Program-made: the position numbers and the translations under genes
The notes under the pieces: model-generated
Database searches by the model: none
The model's input: the letters and a program-made list of their open reading frames with translations, nothing else
Told to the model about the DNA's origin: nothing
Assembly (NCBI GenBank): GCA_902610255.1
Contig: CACLUX010000001.1
Location: 178,512-242,511, forward strand
Length of the DNA stretch: 64,000 nt
Direction: 5' to 3'
From: an uncultured Alphaproteobacteria bacterium
Lineage (GTDB): Bacteria > Pseudomonadota > Alphaproteobacteria > HIMB59
Part shown: piece after piece, positions 1-9,067 of the stretch
How the letters are laid out: the number at the start of each line of letters is the position of its first letter
How positions within the stretch are numbered: position 1 is the first letter of the stretch

Positions 1-425
1 GAGTTACTTGAAAATATCTTATCAAGTACTCTTTTAAAATTGGGATAAATAAATTTTCCATATTTAATTTTATTTTTATTTCGAAGAATATTTCTTAAAA
101 CAGCATTTACTAGCTTTTCTTTTTTTAAGATTTTTCCCTCATCCACAGCATCATTAACAATTGCATATTGTGGTTTATTTGAGAAATATAATAATGTTAA
201 ACATATTTTTAGAAGTACTAAAATATTTTTTGGTGTTTTGTCATGGACATAATTTAGAAGAATTTTGTTATTATTTTCATAATTTCTGTAATACTCTTGT
301 ATTGCTAAAAACAAAAAATTTCTTTTTACATCTGGAAACTGACTTACGACATGATCGATACTACTTCCCTGCCCAATTTTTTTAATTGAGATAAATAAGT
401 TTGTGATATCAGTCGGTTTAGATAT
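1..425 (-). CDS. rsmB: RsmB/Sun 16S rRNA m5C967 methyltransferase, N-terminal part (cut by window edge)
   Basis: Partial gene running off the left edge. The visible ~140 residues form a NusB-like RNA-binding domain. The motifs [14 protein letters not shown] and [10 protein letters not shown] match the conserved 'VNxxVxxxK...xxVNAVLR' blocks of the RsmB N-terminus; the catalytic methyltransferase domain would lie beyond the window. The family methylates C967 of 16S rRNA in the cytoplasm. It follows acs on the same strand. The frame is open from 437 downwards but has no ATG, GTG or TTG before the first conserved helix. The first TTG is about 36 codons in and would remove that helix. An ATA at 425-423 overlaps the acs stop by 8 bases, and an ATT lies further in; either may be the real start. 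Family confident, start uncertain. Confidence 0.72.
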   Translation of the reverse strand, partial: MSKPTDITNLFISIKKIGQGSSIDHVVSQFPDVKRNFLFLAIQEYYRNYENNNKILLNYVHDKTPKNILVLLKICLTLLYFSNKPQYAIVNDAVDEGKILKKEKLVNAVLRNILRNKNKIKYGKFIYPNFKRVLDKIFSSN

Positions 426-2334
426 TTTTAGACCCGTCTATTAATGATTGGACAACATTAGGGTCTGCTAATGTTGATGTATCGCCTAGTTGTTCTTCTT
501 CTTTAGATGCTATCTTTCTTAAGATCCTTCTCATTATTTTGCCTGATCTTGTTTTTGGAAGTCCTGGTGAGAATTGCAACTTATCAGGGGTTGCTATAGG
601 ACCTATTTTCGTCCTAATCCATTGCACAAGTTCCCTTTTTAAATCCTCGCTAACCTCAACTCCAGTATTTGTTGTAACATAGGCATAAATGCCCTGACCT
701 TTAATTTCATGAGGGTAACCTACTACTGCAGCCTCAGAAACTTGTTCATGTTCAACGAATGCGCTTTCTATTTCAGCCGTGCCTAGTAAATGACCCGATA
801 CATTAATACAATCATCTACTCTCCCTGTGATCCAATAAAAACCATCCTTATCTCTACGACAGCCGTCTCCAGTAAAATATTTCCCTTTGAATTGACTAAA
901 ATAAGTATCAATAAAACGTTGGTGATCGCCATAAACTGTTCTCATTTGACCGGGCCAACTATCTAAGATGCAAAGCTTACCTTCACATTCTCCCTCTAAT
1001 ATATTTCCACTATCATCAACTATTGCTGCTTCAATTCCAAAATAAGGTTGGGTTGCGCTTCCAGGCTTAAGTTTTGAAATACCTGGTATTGGTGAAATTA
1101 AATGTCCACCTGTTTCCGTTTGCCACCAAGTATCAATAACAGGACATTTGTCCTTACCAACTATCGAAGAATACCAATTCCAAGCTTCTGGATTAATTGG
1201 TTCACCAACAGTGCCTAAAATTCTCAAAGAACTTAAATCACACCTTTCAATAAAAGAACTTCCCTCTTTCATTAAAGACCTCAATACAGTTGGCGCAGTG
1301 TAGAAAATATTAACTTTGTATTTTTCACAAACTTCCCAAAAACGAGAAAAATCAGGATAATTAGGCACGCCTTCAAATAATAATGTTTTACCTCCGTTTG
1401 CTAATGGTCCATAGACTGAATAAGAATGTCCTGTGATCCAACCTGCATCTGCTGTACACCAGTAGATATCCTCGGGGTGATAGTCAAAAGAGTACTTGTG
1501 TGTAAACGATGCGTAAACCAAATATCCCCCTGTAGTATGAAGAACCCCTTTTGGCTTACCGGTAGATCCAGAAGTATATAAAATGAAAAGAGGATCTTCT
1601 GCGTTCATTGATACGCATTCACATTGATCATCTACCTCTTTAACTAATTCATCATAATAAAAATTATTATTTTTATGTAGTTCATCTTGAGTATTTGTAT
1701 ATCGGATAACTAGAGTTTTTATTGAACTATCACAACTCTCTAAAGCTGTATTAATATATTTTTTTAGTGGAATTATTTTTCCACCTCGAACGCCTTCGTC
1801 AGCAGTAATTACAAATTTAGATTTGCAATCTTTAATTCGTCCTGCAATTGACTCTGGGGCGAAGCCTCCAAATATTACTGAATGTATTGCACCTATTCTT
1901 GCACAAGCCAACATTGCAAATGCAACTTCAGGAATCATAGTTAAATAAATTGTAACTACATCACCTTTTTGTACACCAAGTTTTTTTAAAACATTTGCAA
2001 ATTTACTTACTTCTGACTTTAGCTCTTTATAAGTGTAGATTTTATTTTTACTAGTATCATCTCCTTCCCAAATAATTGCTAATTCATCTGGTTGTTTTTC
2101 TGCATGTCTATCAACACAGTTATAACAAACGTTTAATTCACCATCCTCAAACCATTTGATAGACACGTCACCGTCGTAGTTGGAGTTTTTAACTTTAGTG
2201 AAATCTTTAGACCACGTTACTTGAGATTTTGCTACTTTAGACCAGAATTGCTCTTTATTACTAAAAGACTCTGCATACATCTCTTCAAATTGTTCTTTTG
2301 ATAAAAGTGGATTAGATAATTTAAATTCTCTCAT
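418..2334 (-). CDS. acs: Acetyl-CoA synthetase (AMP-forming)
   Basis: Converts acetate, ATP and CoA to acetyl-CoA, AMP and PPi in the cytoplasm. At 638 residues it is close to the usual ~650. The ANL-family motifs are intact: P-loop-like [10 protein letters not shown] at residues 254-263, WWQTE at 403-407, GRVDD at 504-508 (hinge region), and PKTRSGKI at 593-600 with the catalytic, acetylation-prone Lys599. The start ATG overlaps the end of the upstream EVE-domain gene by 14 bases and the stop abuts rsmB, so it is probably translated from a tsaD-EVE-acs-rsmB transcript. Full-length with no missing motif. Propionyl-CoA synthetase is the closest alternative, but length and motifs favour Acs. 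Confidence 0.95.
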   Translation of the reverse strand: MREFKLSNPLLSKEQFEEMYAESFSNKEQFWSKVAKSQVTWSKDFTKVKNSNYDGDVSIKWFEDGELNVCYNCVDRHAEKQPDELAIIWEGDDTSKNKIYTYKELKSEVSKFANVLKKLGVQKGDVVTIYLTMIPEVAFAMLACARIGAIHSVIFGGFAPESIAGRIKDCKSKFVITADEGVRGGKIIPLKKYINTALESCDSSIKTLVIRYTNTQDELHKNNNFYYDELVKEVDDQCECVSMNAEDPLFILYTSGSTGKPKGVLHTTGGYLVYASFTHKYSFDYHPEDIYWCTADAGWITGHSYSVYGPLANGGKTLLFEGVPNYPDFSRFWEVCEKYKVNIFYTAPTVLRSLMKEGSSFIERCDLSSLRILGTVGEPINPEAWNWYSSIVGKDKCPVIDTWWQTETGGHLISPIPGISKLKPGSATQPYFGIEAAIVDDSGNILEGECEGKLCILDSWPGQMRTVYGDHQRFIDTYFSQFKGKYFTGDGCRRDKDGFYWITGRVDDCINVSGHLLGTAEIESAFVEHEQVSEAAVVGYPHEIKGQGIYAYVTTNTGVEVSEDLKRELVQWIRTKIGPIATPDKLQFSPGLPKTRSGKIMRRILRKIASKEEEQLGDTSTLADPNVVQSLIDGSKNI

Positions 2335-2749
2335 TTTTTTCGCTCATCTTAATTAATTTCTTCCATTGCTTCAATGTTACAGGCATGACACTTAATCTAG
2401 CTTGTTTTACAAGCGGAAAATCATGGAAAAATGGATTTGCTTTTATTTCTGATAAGTATACTTCATTTAGATCTTTGACATAGGTTACGTCAACCATTCC
2501 AAATATTCCTTTTTTATCTGTGTGATCTGGATAGTATTCCTTAGTAACCTTTACAATTCCCTTTATAGCTTTTTCTGTTACTGAGTGATAAAACAGACAC
2601 TCATCTCCTTTTCTCATATTTTTCATATTATTCGCTGCTTGATAGTTTCTAACACCATCCCAATGTTCAGTTTTTTTCTTTTTTTGTTGATCCCATGACC
2701 AAGAACTAGGCTCTGATTTCAGGAGCCAATAATTTTTAGAAGTGTTCAT
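2321..2749 (-). CDS. EVE-domain protein
   Basis: Small 142-residue protein made of one EVE domain (PUA-like fold; bacterial thymocyte nuclear protein 1 homologues). The opening [14 protein letters not shown] and the later [15 protein letters not shown] and GDECLFYHS segments are the family signature. EVE domains bind modified bases or RNA; the substrate here is unknown. It overlaps tsaD by 14 bases upstream and acs by 14 bases downstream, so translation is probably coupled. The tsaD-EVE-acs order is common in Alphaproteobacteria (knowledge of the group, not checked here). Family call is secure; biochemical role is not. Confidence 0.88.
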   Translation of the reverse strand: MNTSKNYWLLKSEPSSWSWDQQKKKKTEHWDGVRNYQAANNMKNMRKGDECLFYHSVTEKAIKGIVKVTKEYYPDHTDKKGIFGMVDVTYVKDLNEVYLSEIKANPFFHDFPLVKQARLSVMPVTLKQWKKLIKMSEKNERI

Positions 2750-3752
2750 GAATTAATATATTAGGTGATGGCCTTACATTGTTATTATTAAACTTAATTT
2801 TTCTAGTTTTCATATATTCCATAGCGTTCCAACCAATCATTGCAGCGTTGTCAGTACATAAAGATAAAGGTACCTGATGATAATTAAGTTTCTTTGTTGA
2901 AACAAGTTTTTGAAGCTCAGTATTTAAATATTTATTTGCCGCTACTCCACCACAAATAGAAAAATCATTAATTTTAATATTTTCTTTTTGTAAGAGTTTA
3001 ATGCTATTTAATATTTTAATTTCTAAGACTTTATATACAGTATGTTGAAATGAAGCCGAAAAGTCCCTTAGAAATATTTTCGTTTTTTTATTTTTTGTGA
3101 TGGTATTAAGTGCTGCTGTTTTTAAACCTGAAAAAGAAAATTCACAGTTATTTTTTTTTGTCAAAGGCATTGGGAGTTCAAACCTCTTAATATTTCCACC
3201 TATTGCTAGACGTTCAATTTCTGGGCCACCAGGATAACCTAAACCTAAACCTTTAGCTACTTTATCAAAACACTCACCTGCAGAGTCATCAATTGTTGAT
3301 CCAAGAGTGATAAAATTTTTTGGATTTTTTACCAATACTAAAGCCGTATTTCCTCCAGAGACGAGTAGGCATAAATATGGAAACTTAATTTTAGATACAA
3401 GTCGAGGTGATAACAAATGTGCTTGTAAATGATTAATTGGAATAAGTTTAATATTTTTAGACATTGATAGACCTTTTGCAAATGATGACCCTACAATTAA
3501 TCCACCTATGAGCCCAGGCCCAAAAGTTGCTGCTATTGCAGAAATTTTTGAAAAATTAATTTTTTTAATTGATTTGACCAAAGTATCTAAAATTTCCAAA
3601 TGTTGTCTTGCTGCCATTTCAGGTATAACGCCACCATGATCTTTATGAAATTTCCTGTGATTAATTGTTTCAAGAAACTCAACGCTTTTATCATCGTTTA
3701 CAATAGCGATAGATGTATCATCACAAGAACTTTCTATTGCTAAAACTTTCAT
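2736..3752 (-). CDS. tsaD: tRNA N6-adenosine threonylcarbamoyltransferase TsaD
   Basis: Transfers the threonylcarbamoyl group to A37 of ANN-decoding tRNAs, with TsaB/TsaE partners, in the cytoplasm. 338 residues, normal for the family. Visible ASKHA features: ESSCDDTS at 7-13, the family HGG/EMAARQH region around 39-51, metal-ligand histidines H108 and H112 in NHLQAH, VSGGNT near 131, a conserved DDSAGECFDK block at 155-164, GYPGGP at 172-177, and a C-terminal CTDNAAMIG block. The start ATG lies only 29 bases from the divergent gene at 3782, so the two promoters must be compact or overlapping. Intact. Confidence 0.95.
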   Translation of the reverse strand: MKVLAIESSCDDTSIAIVNDDKSVEFLETINHRKFHKDHGGVIPEMAARQHLEILDTLVKSIKKINFSKISAIAATFGPGLIGGLIVGSSFAKGLSMSKNIKLIPINHLQAHLLSPRLVSKIKFPYLCLLVSGGNTALVLVKNPKNFITLGSTIDDSAGECFDKVAKGLGLGYPGGPEIERLAIGGNIKRFELPMPLTKKNNCEFSFSGLKTAALNTITKNKKTKIFLRDFSASFQHTVYKVLEIKILNSIKLLQKENIKINDFSICGGVAANKYLNTELQKLVSTKKLNYHQVPLSLCTDNAAMIGWNAMEYMKTRKIKFNNNNVRPSPNILIHEHF

Positions 3753-3781
3753 TATTATAAAAAAATATAGATTCTTATTGA

Positions 3782-4579
3782 ATGTCTGAAAATAAAAAAA
3801 ATGACAGAAAAAAAAGCTTTCTTCAACGAAATCTTTTCCTAATAATAATATTTTTAATCATTATAACTGTTGCAGGGGGCTACTTGTATCGAAATAACCT
3901 TTTAATATTTGATGAGGCTCAATTCAGCAAATTAAACCAAGAAACTCAATCACCAAATATTCAAAAAGAGATAACTCCTGTTAATAATTTAAATAACAAA
4001 GAACTGGAAGATAAAGTAGATCGTCTTGAGTCCCTTATACTAGAGTTAGCAAAAAATGTTCAAGAAATACCTCAAACTACAATTGTTCAGCCAGAGCCAG
4101 AGCTACAACAAATTACTTTATCCAACGATGAGGCATATGAATTAATTTTGTCCATAAATCAGATTATAATTAACATTGATCAGCAACAGATTCGAAATAA
4201 AAATATACAAAAACTTCAAAATCAATATTTATTTTTTAATGATGAAAAATTTAAAGAACTACTCACTATTCCAGATTATACATATTCAGTACAGCAATTA
4301 CAGATTAATGAAAATACATATGTACAAAATGAGTTTATGAAACAAAATAATTTTCAATGGCTTAAAAGAATTATTGAAAATATATTTGAAATTCAAATAA
4401 CAAAAAATTCATTAGAACCCTTACCATCGTTTATTGATGCGATGTACAATCGACAATATACAAAGGCAATAATTGAATACGAAAAGTTAAATCCTAATCA
4501 AAAAATATTTTTTAAATCTTCTTATGAATTAGCTCAAATCTATAATGATAACCAAATTTTTCTAGAGAATATGATTTAA
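3782..4579 (+). CDS. Mitofilin-like (COG4223-type) inner-membrane protein
   Basis: 265 residues. A basic, hydrophilic N-terminus is followed by one strong membrane segment at about residues 16-37. A short coiled coil comes next (around KELEDKVDRLESLILEL) and then a helical periplasmic region with no motif I can name. The position matches the alphaproteobacterial mitofilin-like gene that usually lies between hemD and hemY near tsaD: it is directly followed, with a TAATG overlap, by a HemY-like gene. It is shorter than typical members (often over 350 residues). hemC and hemD, which commonly sit between tsaD and this gene, are absent from this position. Family assignment rests on architecture and context more than on residues. 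Confidence 0.55.
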   Translation: MSENKKNDRKKSFLQRNLFLIIIFLIIITVAGGYLYRNNLLIFDEAQFSKLNQETQSPNIQKEITPVNNLNNKELEDKVDRLESLILELAKNVQEIPQTTIVQPEPELQQITLSNDEAYELILSINQIIINIDQQQIRNKNIQKLQNQYLFFNDEKFKELLTIPDYTYSVQQLQINENTYVQNEFMKQNNFQWLKRIIENIFEIQITKNSLEPLPSFIDAMYNRQYTKAIIEYEKLNPNQKIFFKSSYELAQIYNDNQIFLENMI

Positions 4580-5010
4580 TGATAAGGTTACTAGTAATTT
4601 TAATAATTTTTATAAGTGGTTACGGCGCTCTTTTTTATCTATTTAACAATGCTGGCAACCTTTCACTCGTTTTAGGCATTTGGCAACTGAGCATCCCTAT
4701 TGTTCAATTCCTTTTTGTCTTAATTACATTTCTTATTCTTTTAATTTTGTTTTCTTATGCTTTTACAAAGCTTTTTATTTATCCACGAGCTGCATATATG
4801 CGCTACAAATCTTCAAATGAGCAAAAAGGCCTTGAATATTTAAGAGAGACATTAGTTGCAATAACTGAAGGCAATACAGATAAAGCTACACAAAGTCAGA
4901 AAAAATTTAAAAAATACTTAGGTAAGGATCCTTTAAACAAAATATTACAAACACAAATTAAAAAAACAAAGGATCTAAAAATAGTCAACGTTGAGAAAGG
5001 CTCGGATTAA
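4579..5010 (+). CDS. HemY N-terminal-domain protein, truncated form
   Basis: 143 residues with two membrane segments (about 1-25 and 38-65), then a short cytoplasmic or periplasmic stretch (RAAYMRYKSSNEQKGLEYLR...LVAITEGNTDKA) that resembles the HemY_N domain. Classical HemY proteins continue with a TPR region of 250 or more residues; here the protein stops just after the first helix pair. The ATG overlaps the preceding stop (TAATG), so the two form a pair. The 3' end overlaps the convergent transporter gene by 4 bases. Either a natural minimal version or a remnant; the frame is clean with no obvious downstream continuation, and the opposite strand is occupied. Confidence 0.55.
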   Translation: MIRLLVILIIFISGYGALFYLFNNAGNLSLVLGIWQLSIPIVQFLFVLITFLILLILFSYAFTKLFIYPRAAYMRYKSSNEQKGLEYLRETLVAITEGNTDKATQSQKKFKKYLGKDPLNKILQTQIKKTKDLKIVNVEKGSD

Positions 5011-5891
5011 TTTAAAAAAATTACCCCTGCTCCAAAACAAGTTAGAGTAGCGCCTATTACTGCTAGATGCCCTGCATAATTTTTAGTAACAATCCATAAT
5101 ATCGGTATTATCATAATTGGCATTGTGCTTGATAAAGTTGAAATAATTCCAGGATCTCCATTTTTAAGAGCAATTATTAATATAGTCATTCCAACGCCCA
5201 TTCCCATAAAGCCAAGAAAAATACTATAAAAAGTTTTTTTAACATCTTTCATTCTTTCTAAAAGATTATTATTTTTCAGAAATCCTAAGCTAAAAAACAT
5301 CAATATCGCTGCTATTAAAACTCTTACATAAGACACAATGATTGGGTCTGTTACCTCAAGCGCAGGTTTCATAAGAATGATTCCAATAGCCTGACACAGT
5401 GCTAGACCAACACCAGCAATAAGTCCAATATATTTGTTTCCTTGAATGTTTTCTAAGTCATCATCAGGAATTGTTCGATTAAATTGTATTGCAACTATGA
5501 TTCCAAAAAAAATTAAAAAGCACCCAAATAGCTCGACCATAGATGGAAGTGTTTGTAAAAATATTTCTGCTAAAATGATAGTAAATGGTATTTGCAAAGA
5601 AAATAATAAAGCTTGCCTTCTAGGCCCAAGCCTTTTGAGGCACACAAATAAAAATGTGTCTCCTATTATAATGCCAATTACTGAAGATAAAAATATTGGT
5701 ATAAATATTGATTTATTGAAATAAATTGGATCCCAATTTAGTACAATGTAGGGTAAGAAGAGGACAACTATTCCTATTAATCTTAAAAGGTTATAATTAT
5801 AACTTCCAAAATATCTGACAATTCTAGTTGCTGACAAAGCAACCATAGACCACGTAGCTGCGGCACCAATTGCTAGGATGTATCCAATCAC
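5007..5891 (-). CDS. EamA/DMT-family transporter
   Basis: 294 residues with about ten hydrophobic segments arranged as two EamA repeats. The repeats are seen in the paired pattern of GVAL-like helices and the second-repeat signatures YVRVLIAAILMFF and GDPGIISTLSSTMPIMIIPILW. It is an inner-membrane drug/metabolite-type permease; amino acids or other small metabolites are typical substrates, but nothing in the sequence fixes the substrate. It stands alone on the minus strand and its end overlaps the HemY-like gene by 4 bases. The family call is strong, the substrate unknown. Confidence 0.85.
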   Translation of the reverse strand: MIGYILAIGAAATWSMVALSATRIVRYFGSYNYNLLRLIGIVVLFLPYIVLNWDPIYFNKSIFIPIFLSSVIGIIIGDTFLFVCLKRLGPRRQALLFSLQIPFTIILAEIFLQTLPSMVELFGCFLIFFGIIVAIQFNRTIPDDDLENIQGNKYIGLIAGVGLALCQAIGIILMKPALEVTDPIIVSYVRVLIAAILMFFSLGFLKNNNLLERMKDVKKTFYSIFLGFMGMGVGMTILIIALKNGDPGIISTLSSTMPIMIIPILWIVTKNYAGHLAVIGATLTCFGAGVIFLN

Positions 5892-5937
5892 GCGAGGATA
5901 TTAATGACTAATTAAAAAATTGATACGTTAATTTAGT

Positions 5938-5966
5938 AAAAAAAAAGGGGCCAATAATGACCCCTT
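5938..5966 (-). terminator. Rho-independent terminator after the Bax-inhibitor gene
   Basis: Perfect inverted repeat AAGGGG (5945-5950) / CCCCTT (5961-5966) with a 10-base loop. On the minus strand the stem is followed by a run of T (complement of A at 5938-5946). It lies just past the stop at 5989 and ends that transcript before the transporter gene. Confidence 0.8.
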
Positions 5967-5988
5967 AATAATTAAATTTGAAATTTAT

Positions 5989-6696
5989 TTATCTTCTTTG
6001 ACCAAATAATTGCATCAACATTATGAATAGGTTTATAAAGTCTAGGTATAATGTCAGTGCACCCATGATTGCGGCTTTTCCTGCAAAAGCAGTTCCAGCA
6101 ACTTGATAATAAGTTGATTTAATTCTTTGAGTATCGTAAGCAGTTAAACCCACAAATACCAAAACACCCACACAAGAAATTACAAATTGCATCGCTGAAC
6201 TTTGTAAAAATATATTTACAACACTAGCAATAATAATTCCAATTAGTCCCATTATAAGAAATGAACCAAACTTAGTTAAATCCCTTTTAGTTGCGTATCC
6301 ATAGATGCTCATCGCAGCGAATGTACAGCTTGTAATTAAAAATACTCTAACAATGCTTACGCCAGTAAAAACTATGAATATATAAGATAGTGAAATTCCC
6401 ATCACAGCAGCGAAGGCCCAAAATGTCATTTGAGCTGCAGAGGTGGACATTTTTTGTAATCTTGCACCTAAAAAGAAAATAAATCCAAGTGGAGCGAGCA
6501 TTACAACCCATTGAAGTGCTGTGCCATAAATAGCCCCCATTAAAGTAGGAGACTGAGAAAATCCCCAAGCCACTAAACCACTTATTGCTAAACCAGAGGT
6601 CATGTAATTATAGACTTTCATCATATAATCTCTTAGGCCCTGATCTATAACAGTAGATTGTGACTGCGAATATGTATTTTGTTTTAATTCGACCAT
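5989..6696 (-). CDS. Bax inhibitor-1/YccA-family membrane protein
   Basis: 235 residues with seven hydrophobic segments after a ~25-residue hydrophilic N-terminus. The pattern (YMTSGLAISGLVAWGF, GALTLYLDFINLFIMLMQLFG at the end, and an AYDTQRIK turn) is diagnostic of the BI-1/YccA/YbhL family. Members sit in the inner membrane. In bacteria they are linked to FtsH-dependent quality control (YccA) or pH-gated ion leak (BsYetJ); which applies here cannot be read from sequence. The start is supported by AAGGAG about 6 bases upstream. Single-gene unit with its own terminator. Confidence 0.88.
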   Translation of the reverse strand: MVELKQNTYSQSQSTVIDQGLRDYMMKVYNYMTSGLAISGLVAWGFSQSPTLMGAIYGTALQWVVMLAPLGFIFFLGARLQKMSTSAAQMTFWAFAAVMGISLSYIFIVFTGVSIVRVFLITSCTFAAMSIYGYATKRDLTKFGSFLIMGLIGIIIASVVNIFLQSSAMQFVISCVGVLVFVGLTAYDTQRIKSTYYQVAGTAFAGKAAIMGALTLYLDFINLFIMLMQLFGQRR

Positions 6697-6767
6697 TATT
6701 TCTCCTTAATTGTTTTTAATATGGCTATTATCTTGATATTTTTCAAGTAAAACCGTATGAATCTTTT

Positions 6768-7805
6768 ATGAAATTTAAACCCTTAGGAAATACTGAATTA
6801 CAAGTTAGCCTTATTTGCCTTGGTACAATGACCTGGGGAGAGCAAAATACTGAAAAAGAGGCGTTTGAGCAAATGGATTATTCTATGGAAAAAGGGGTCA
6901 ATTTCTTTGATACCGCGGAATATTATTCAGTTAAGGGAAAAGAAAAAACATATGGTGCCACTGAAAAAATAATTGGTGATTGGTTTAAACAGAAAAATAA
7001 CAGAGAGAAAATAATATTAGCATCAAAAGTCGCTGGCCCCGATGTAAGATGGATTAGGGGAGGCGGTCTTCAATTCAATGAGAAACATTTCACCGAAGCA
7101 TTGGAAGGAAGTCTGCAAAGATTACAAACAGATTATATTGATCTTTATCAACTACATTGGCCAGAGAGAAAAACAAATTTTTTTGGAAGACTGGGATATA
7201 AAAATTATAAAGAAGAAAAAGAATGGACTCCTTTTGAAGAAATTTTAGAGACAGCAAAAAAATTTATCGATCAAGGCAAGATCAGATATCTGGGCTTATC
7301 TAATGAAACCCCTTATGGCTTATCTAATTACATCAACTTGTCCAAATATAAAAACCTACCAAGAGTTATGTCTGTCCAAAACCCATATAGTTTATTAAAC
7401 AGAACTTATGAAGTTGGTATGTCTGAAATATCCATTAGAGATAAGGTAGGTTTGTTAGCTTACTCCCCTTTAGCTTGCGGTGTATTAACTGGCAAATACA
7501 GAAACTCTAAAAAACCAGATGGTGCTCGTTTAACAATTTGGGAGGATTGGACTAGGTACACCAATGAGAGATCAATTGTTGCAACAGAGCAATACTGTAA
7601 AATTGCTGAGGATAACGGACTTACTCCTACTGAATTGTCACTTGCATTTGTTAACCAACAAGACTTTGTTACCAGTAATATTATTGGTGCAACAAAAATG
7701 GATCAGCTGAAAGAAAATATAAATTCAGTAGATATAGAATTATCAAAAGAAATTATTGATGAAATTAATGATGTCCATGAAAACAATCCATCACCCGCAC
7801 CTTAA
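6768..7805 (+). CDS. tas: Tas-like aldo/keto reductase
   Basis: 345 residues, essentially the length of E. coli Tas (346), and the pattern GTMTWGEQN, ASKVAGP, SLQRLQTDYIDLYQLHWPER and SVQNPYSLLNR follows it closely. The AKR catalytic tetrad is visible as D48, Y53, K87 and H130. These are NAD(P)H-dependent cytoplasmic carbonyl reductases; Tas was found as a suppressor of tyrosine auxotrophy in E. coli, and its natural substrate is unclear. First gene of a three-gene run; the next start is 3 bases after the stop. The neighbouring pterin dehydratase may hint at aromatic amino-acid or pterin chemistry, which is inference. Confidence 0.9.
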   Translation: MKFKPLGNTELQVSLICLGTMTWGEQNTEKEAFEQMDYSMEKGVNFFDTAEYYSVKGKEKTYGATEKIIGDWFKQKNNREKIILASKVAGPDVRWIRGGGLQFNEKHFTEALEGSLQRLQTDYIDLYQLHWPERKTNFFGRLGYKNYKEEKEWTPFEEILETAKKFIDQGKIRYLGLSNETPYGLSNYINLSKYKNLPRVMSVQNPYSLLNRTYEVGMSEISIRDKVGLLAYSPLACGVLTGKYRNSKKPDGARLTIWEDWTRYTNERSIVATEQYCKIAEDNGLTPTELSLAFVNQQDFVTSNIIGATKMDQLKENINSVDIELSKEIIDEINDVHENNPSPAP

Positions 7806-7808
7806 GCT

Positions 7809-8051
7809 ATGACCGATTGGGCAAAAGATAATAAGGGTAGATTAACAAAAACTTTTGAGTTTAAAAATTACAGAAAAAGCTTTGCCTTTACTAGCCAAGT
7901 GGCGATGTTATCTGAGAAAAAAAATCATCATCCGCAAATTATTTTAGATTACGGAACTGTTACCATTTCTCTTATTTCTCATGATGTTCAAAAAGTTACC
8001 CAAAGAGACCTAGATTTAGCAGAGCAAATCGATAAACTTTATCAAGAATGA
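7809..8051 (+). CDS. Pterin-4a-carbinolamine dehydratase-like protein
   Basis: 80 residues matching the PCD/DCoH fold. The active-site signature EKKNHHP (H40, H41, P42) and the following VTISLISHDVQKVTQRDLDLA segment (second histidine H58) are present. The family dehydrates 4a-hydroxytetrahydropterin during tetrahydropterin recycling, usually beside phenylalanine hydroxylase; no such hydroxylase is in the window. The N-terminus is about 15-20 residues shorter than typical members (normally ~95-110). Starts 3 bases after tas and overlaps the next gene by an ATGA junction. The symbol phhB would apply if recycling were shown. Confidence 0.82.
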   Translation: MTDWAKDNKGRLTKTFEFKNYRKSFAFTSQVAMLSEKKNHHPQIILDYGTVTISLISHDVQKVTQRDLDLAEQIDKLYQE

Positions 8052-8446
8052 TTTACCTTATAGGTGTTCCTGGTTTAATTCCTTTTTATCTTTGTTTTTA
8101 CAACATCGATTTAATATTTCTTGATTTTGATAAAGACATGTTCATTTATTACTCTGCAGTTATAATGTCATTTTTAGGTGCAGTGTATTGGGGTGTTTAT
8201 CTTCAATCAAAAAATAATATAGCTATTTTGTTTAGTGTTTGCCCAGCTGTTTATGCATTTTTAGTTTTAGCATTTGACTTAAAATTTGTTGAAACTATTG
8301 GGCTTTTTATAGCAGGTTATTTCATAGTTTTATGCTTTGATTTCTTTTTTTATTTCAAAGAAAAAATAATTAAAACTGATTATTTTATTTTAAGGTTAAT
8401 ACTAACAGCTGGTATTGCTCCAGCACATATTCTATATATTTTATAA
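8048..8446 (+). CDS. DUF3429-family membrane protein
   Basis: 132 residues with four to five membrane segments. The helix-turn MSFLGAVYWGVYL is the recognisable DUF3429 motif (usually 'SFLGGxHWG'), and the C-terminal RLILT...IAPAHILYIL fits the family end. Function is unknown; members are small inner-membrane proteins of Proteobacteria. The ATG lies inside the stop of the pterin dehydratase gene (ATGA), so translation is coupled to it and to tas. Confidence 0.7.
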   Translation: MIYLIGVPGLIPFYLCFYNIDLIFLDFDKDMFIYYSAVIMSFLGAVYWGVYLQSKNNIAILFSVCPAVYAFLVLAFDLKFVETIGLFIAGYFIVLCFDFFFYFKEKIIKTDYFILRLILTAGIAPAHILYIL

Positions 8447-8452
8447 TTAAAA

Positions 8453-9067
8453 TTAGTTAGCGATTAAATTTAGTAGCTTACCAAATTTACCGGAGAATTT
8501 AATTTTACCGTGAGTATAAGCTAGTCCAATACAACCAGTTTTTGCATCACCAACAGGTGTATGATTATGATCATCACTTCTTACTTGAACAGATCCTTGT
8601 TTATAATTGCCATACTCATCACTATAAGAACCGTGTAAAACTAAAAAACTCTCATTGCCTTCATGTGTGTGTTGTGGAATTTTTGCACCAGGCATTACAT
8701 GAATGAGTTCTAACTTTTCGTTATTGTCCTTGGGCAGTATAGAAGCAACCTTAACATCTTTAAAAGATTTCCACTTAATATTTTTATTTCTTAAATGGGA
8801 TCTTAGAGTAACTGGTAACTGACTTAACAAAGGATCATGCTCCTCATCAATTTGAGATAATGATATTTCATTTTTTGTTTGATCTAAAACTTTATCCCAT
8901 AATTCATTGGACAGTGGTGAGGTCTCAGCCTTATCTAAAAAATATCCACCCACCTCATTCATTGCAGAGTTAAGAGACTTATTCTCAGGGTCAACTTCAG
9001 CTAAACACTGTTGAAAAATTAAACTTGCTGGTGAGTTTACGGGTGTGCTAAGAATTTCAAATGTCAT
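8453..9067 (-). CDS. ChrR-like cupin anti-sigma factor
   Basis: 204 residues, partner of the ECF sigma factor immediately upstream (TAA directly followed by ATG). The C-terminal half (about 95-204) is a ChrR-type cupin with metal ligands H133, H135 and E139 in PQHTHEGNE, plus a histidine at 167 or 169. In ChrR of Rhodobacter this cupin is needed for the singlet-oxygen response, while the N-terminal anti-sigma domain binds zinc through a His and a HxxxCxxC motif. Here the N-terminal ~90 residues lack that zinc motif (only one Cys, at 21), so sigma binding, if any, must work without zinc there. Could instead be a cupin sensor that no longer sequesters sigma. Confidence 0.75.
   Translation of the reverse strand: MTFEILSTPVNSPASLIFQQCLAEVDPENKSLNSAMNEVGGYFLDKAETSPLSNELWDKVLDQTKNEISLSQIDEEHDPLLSQLPVTLRSHLRNKNIKWKSFKDVKVASILPKDNNEKLELIHVMPGAKIPQHTHEGNESFLVLHGSYSDEYGNYKQGSVQVRSDDHNHTPVGDAKTGCIGLAYTHGKIKFSGKFGKLLNLIAN

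Noticed and set aside
161..385. 74-codon plus-strand frame at the left edge
   Set aside because: It lies antisense to the rsmB coding frame, whose NusB-like motifs are clear; no support for a second gene.
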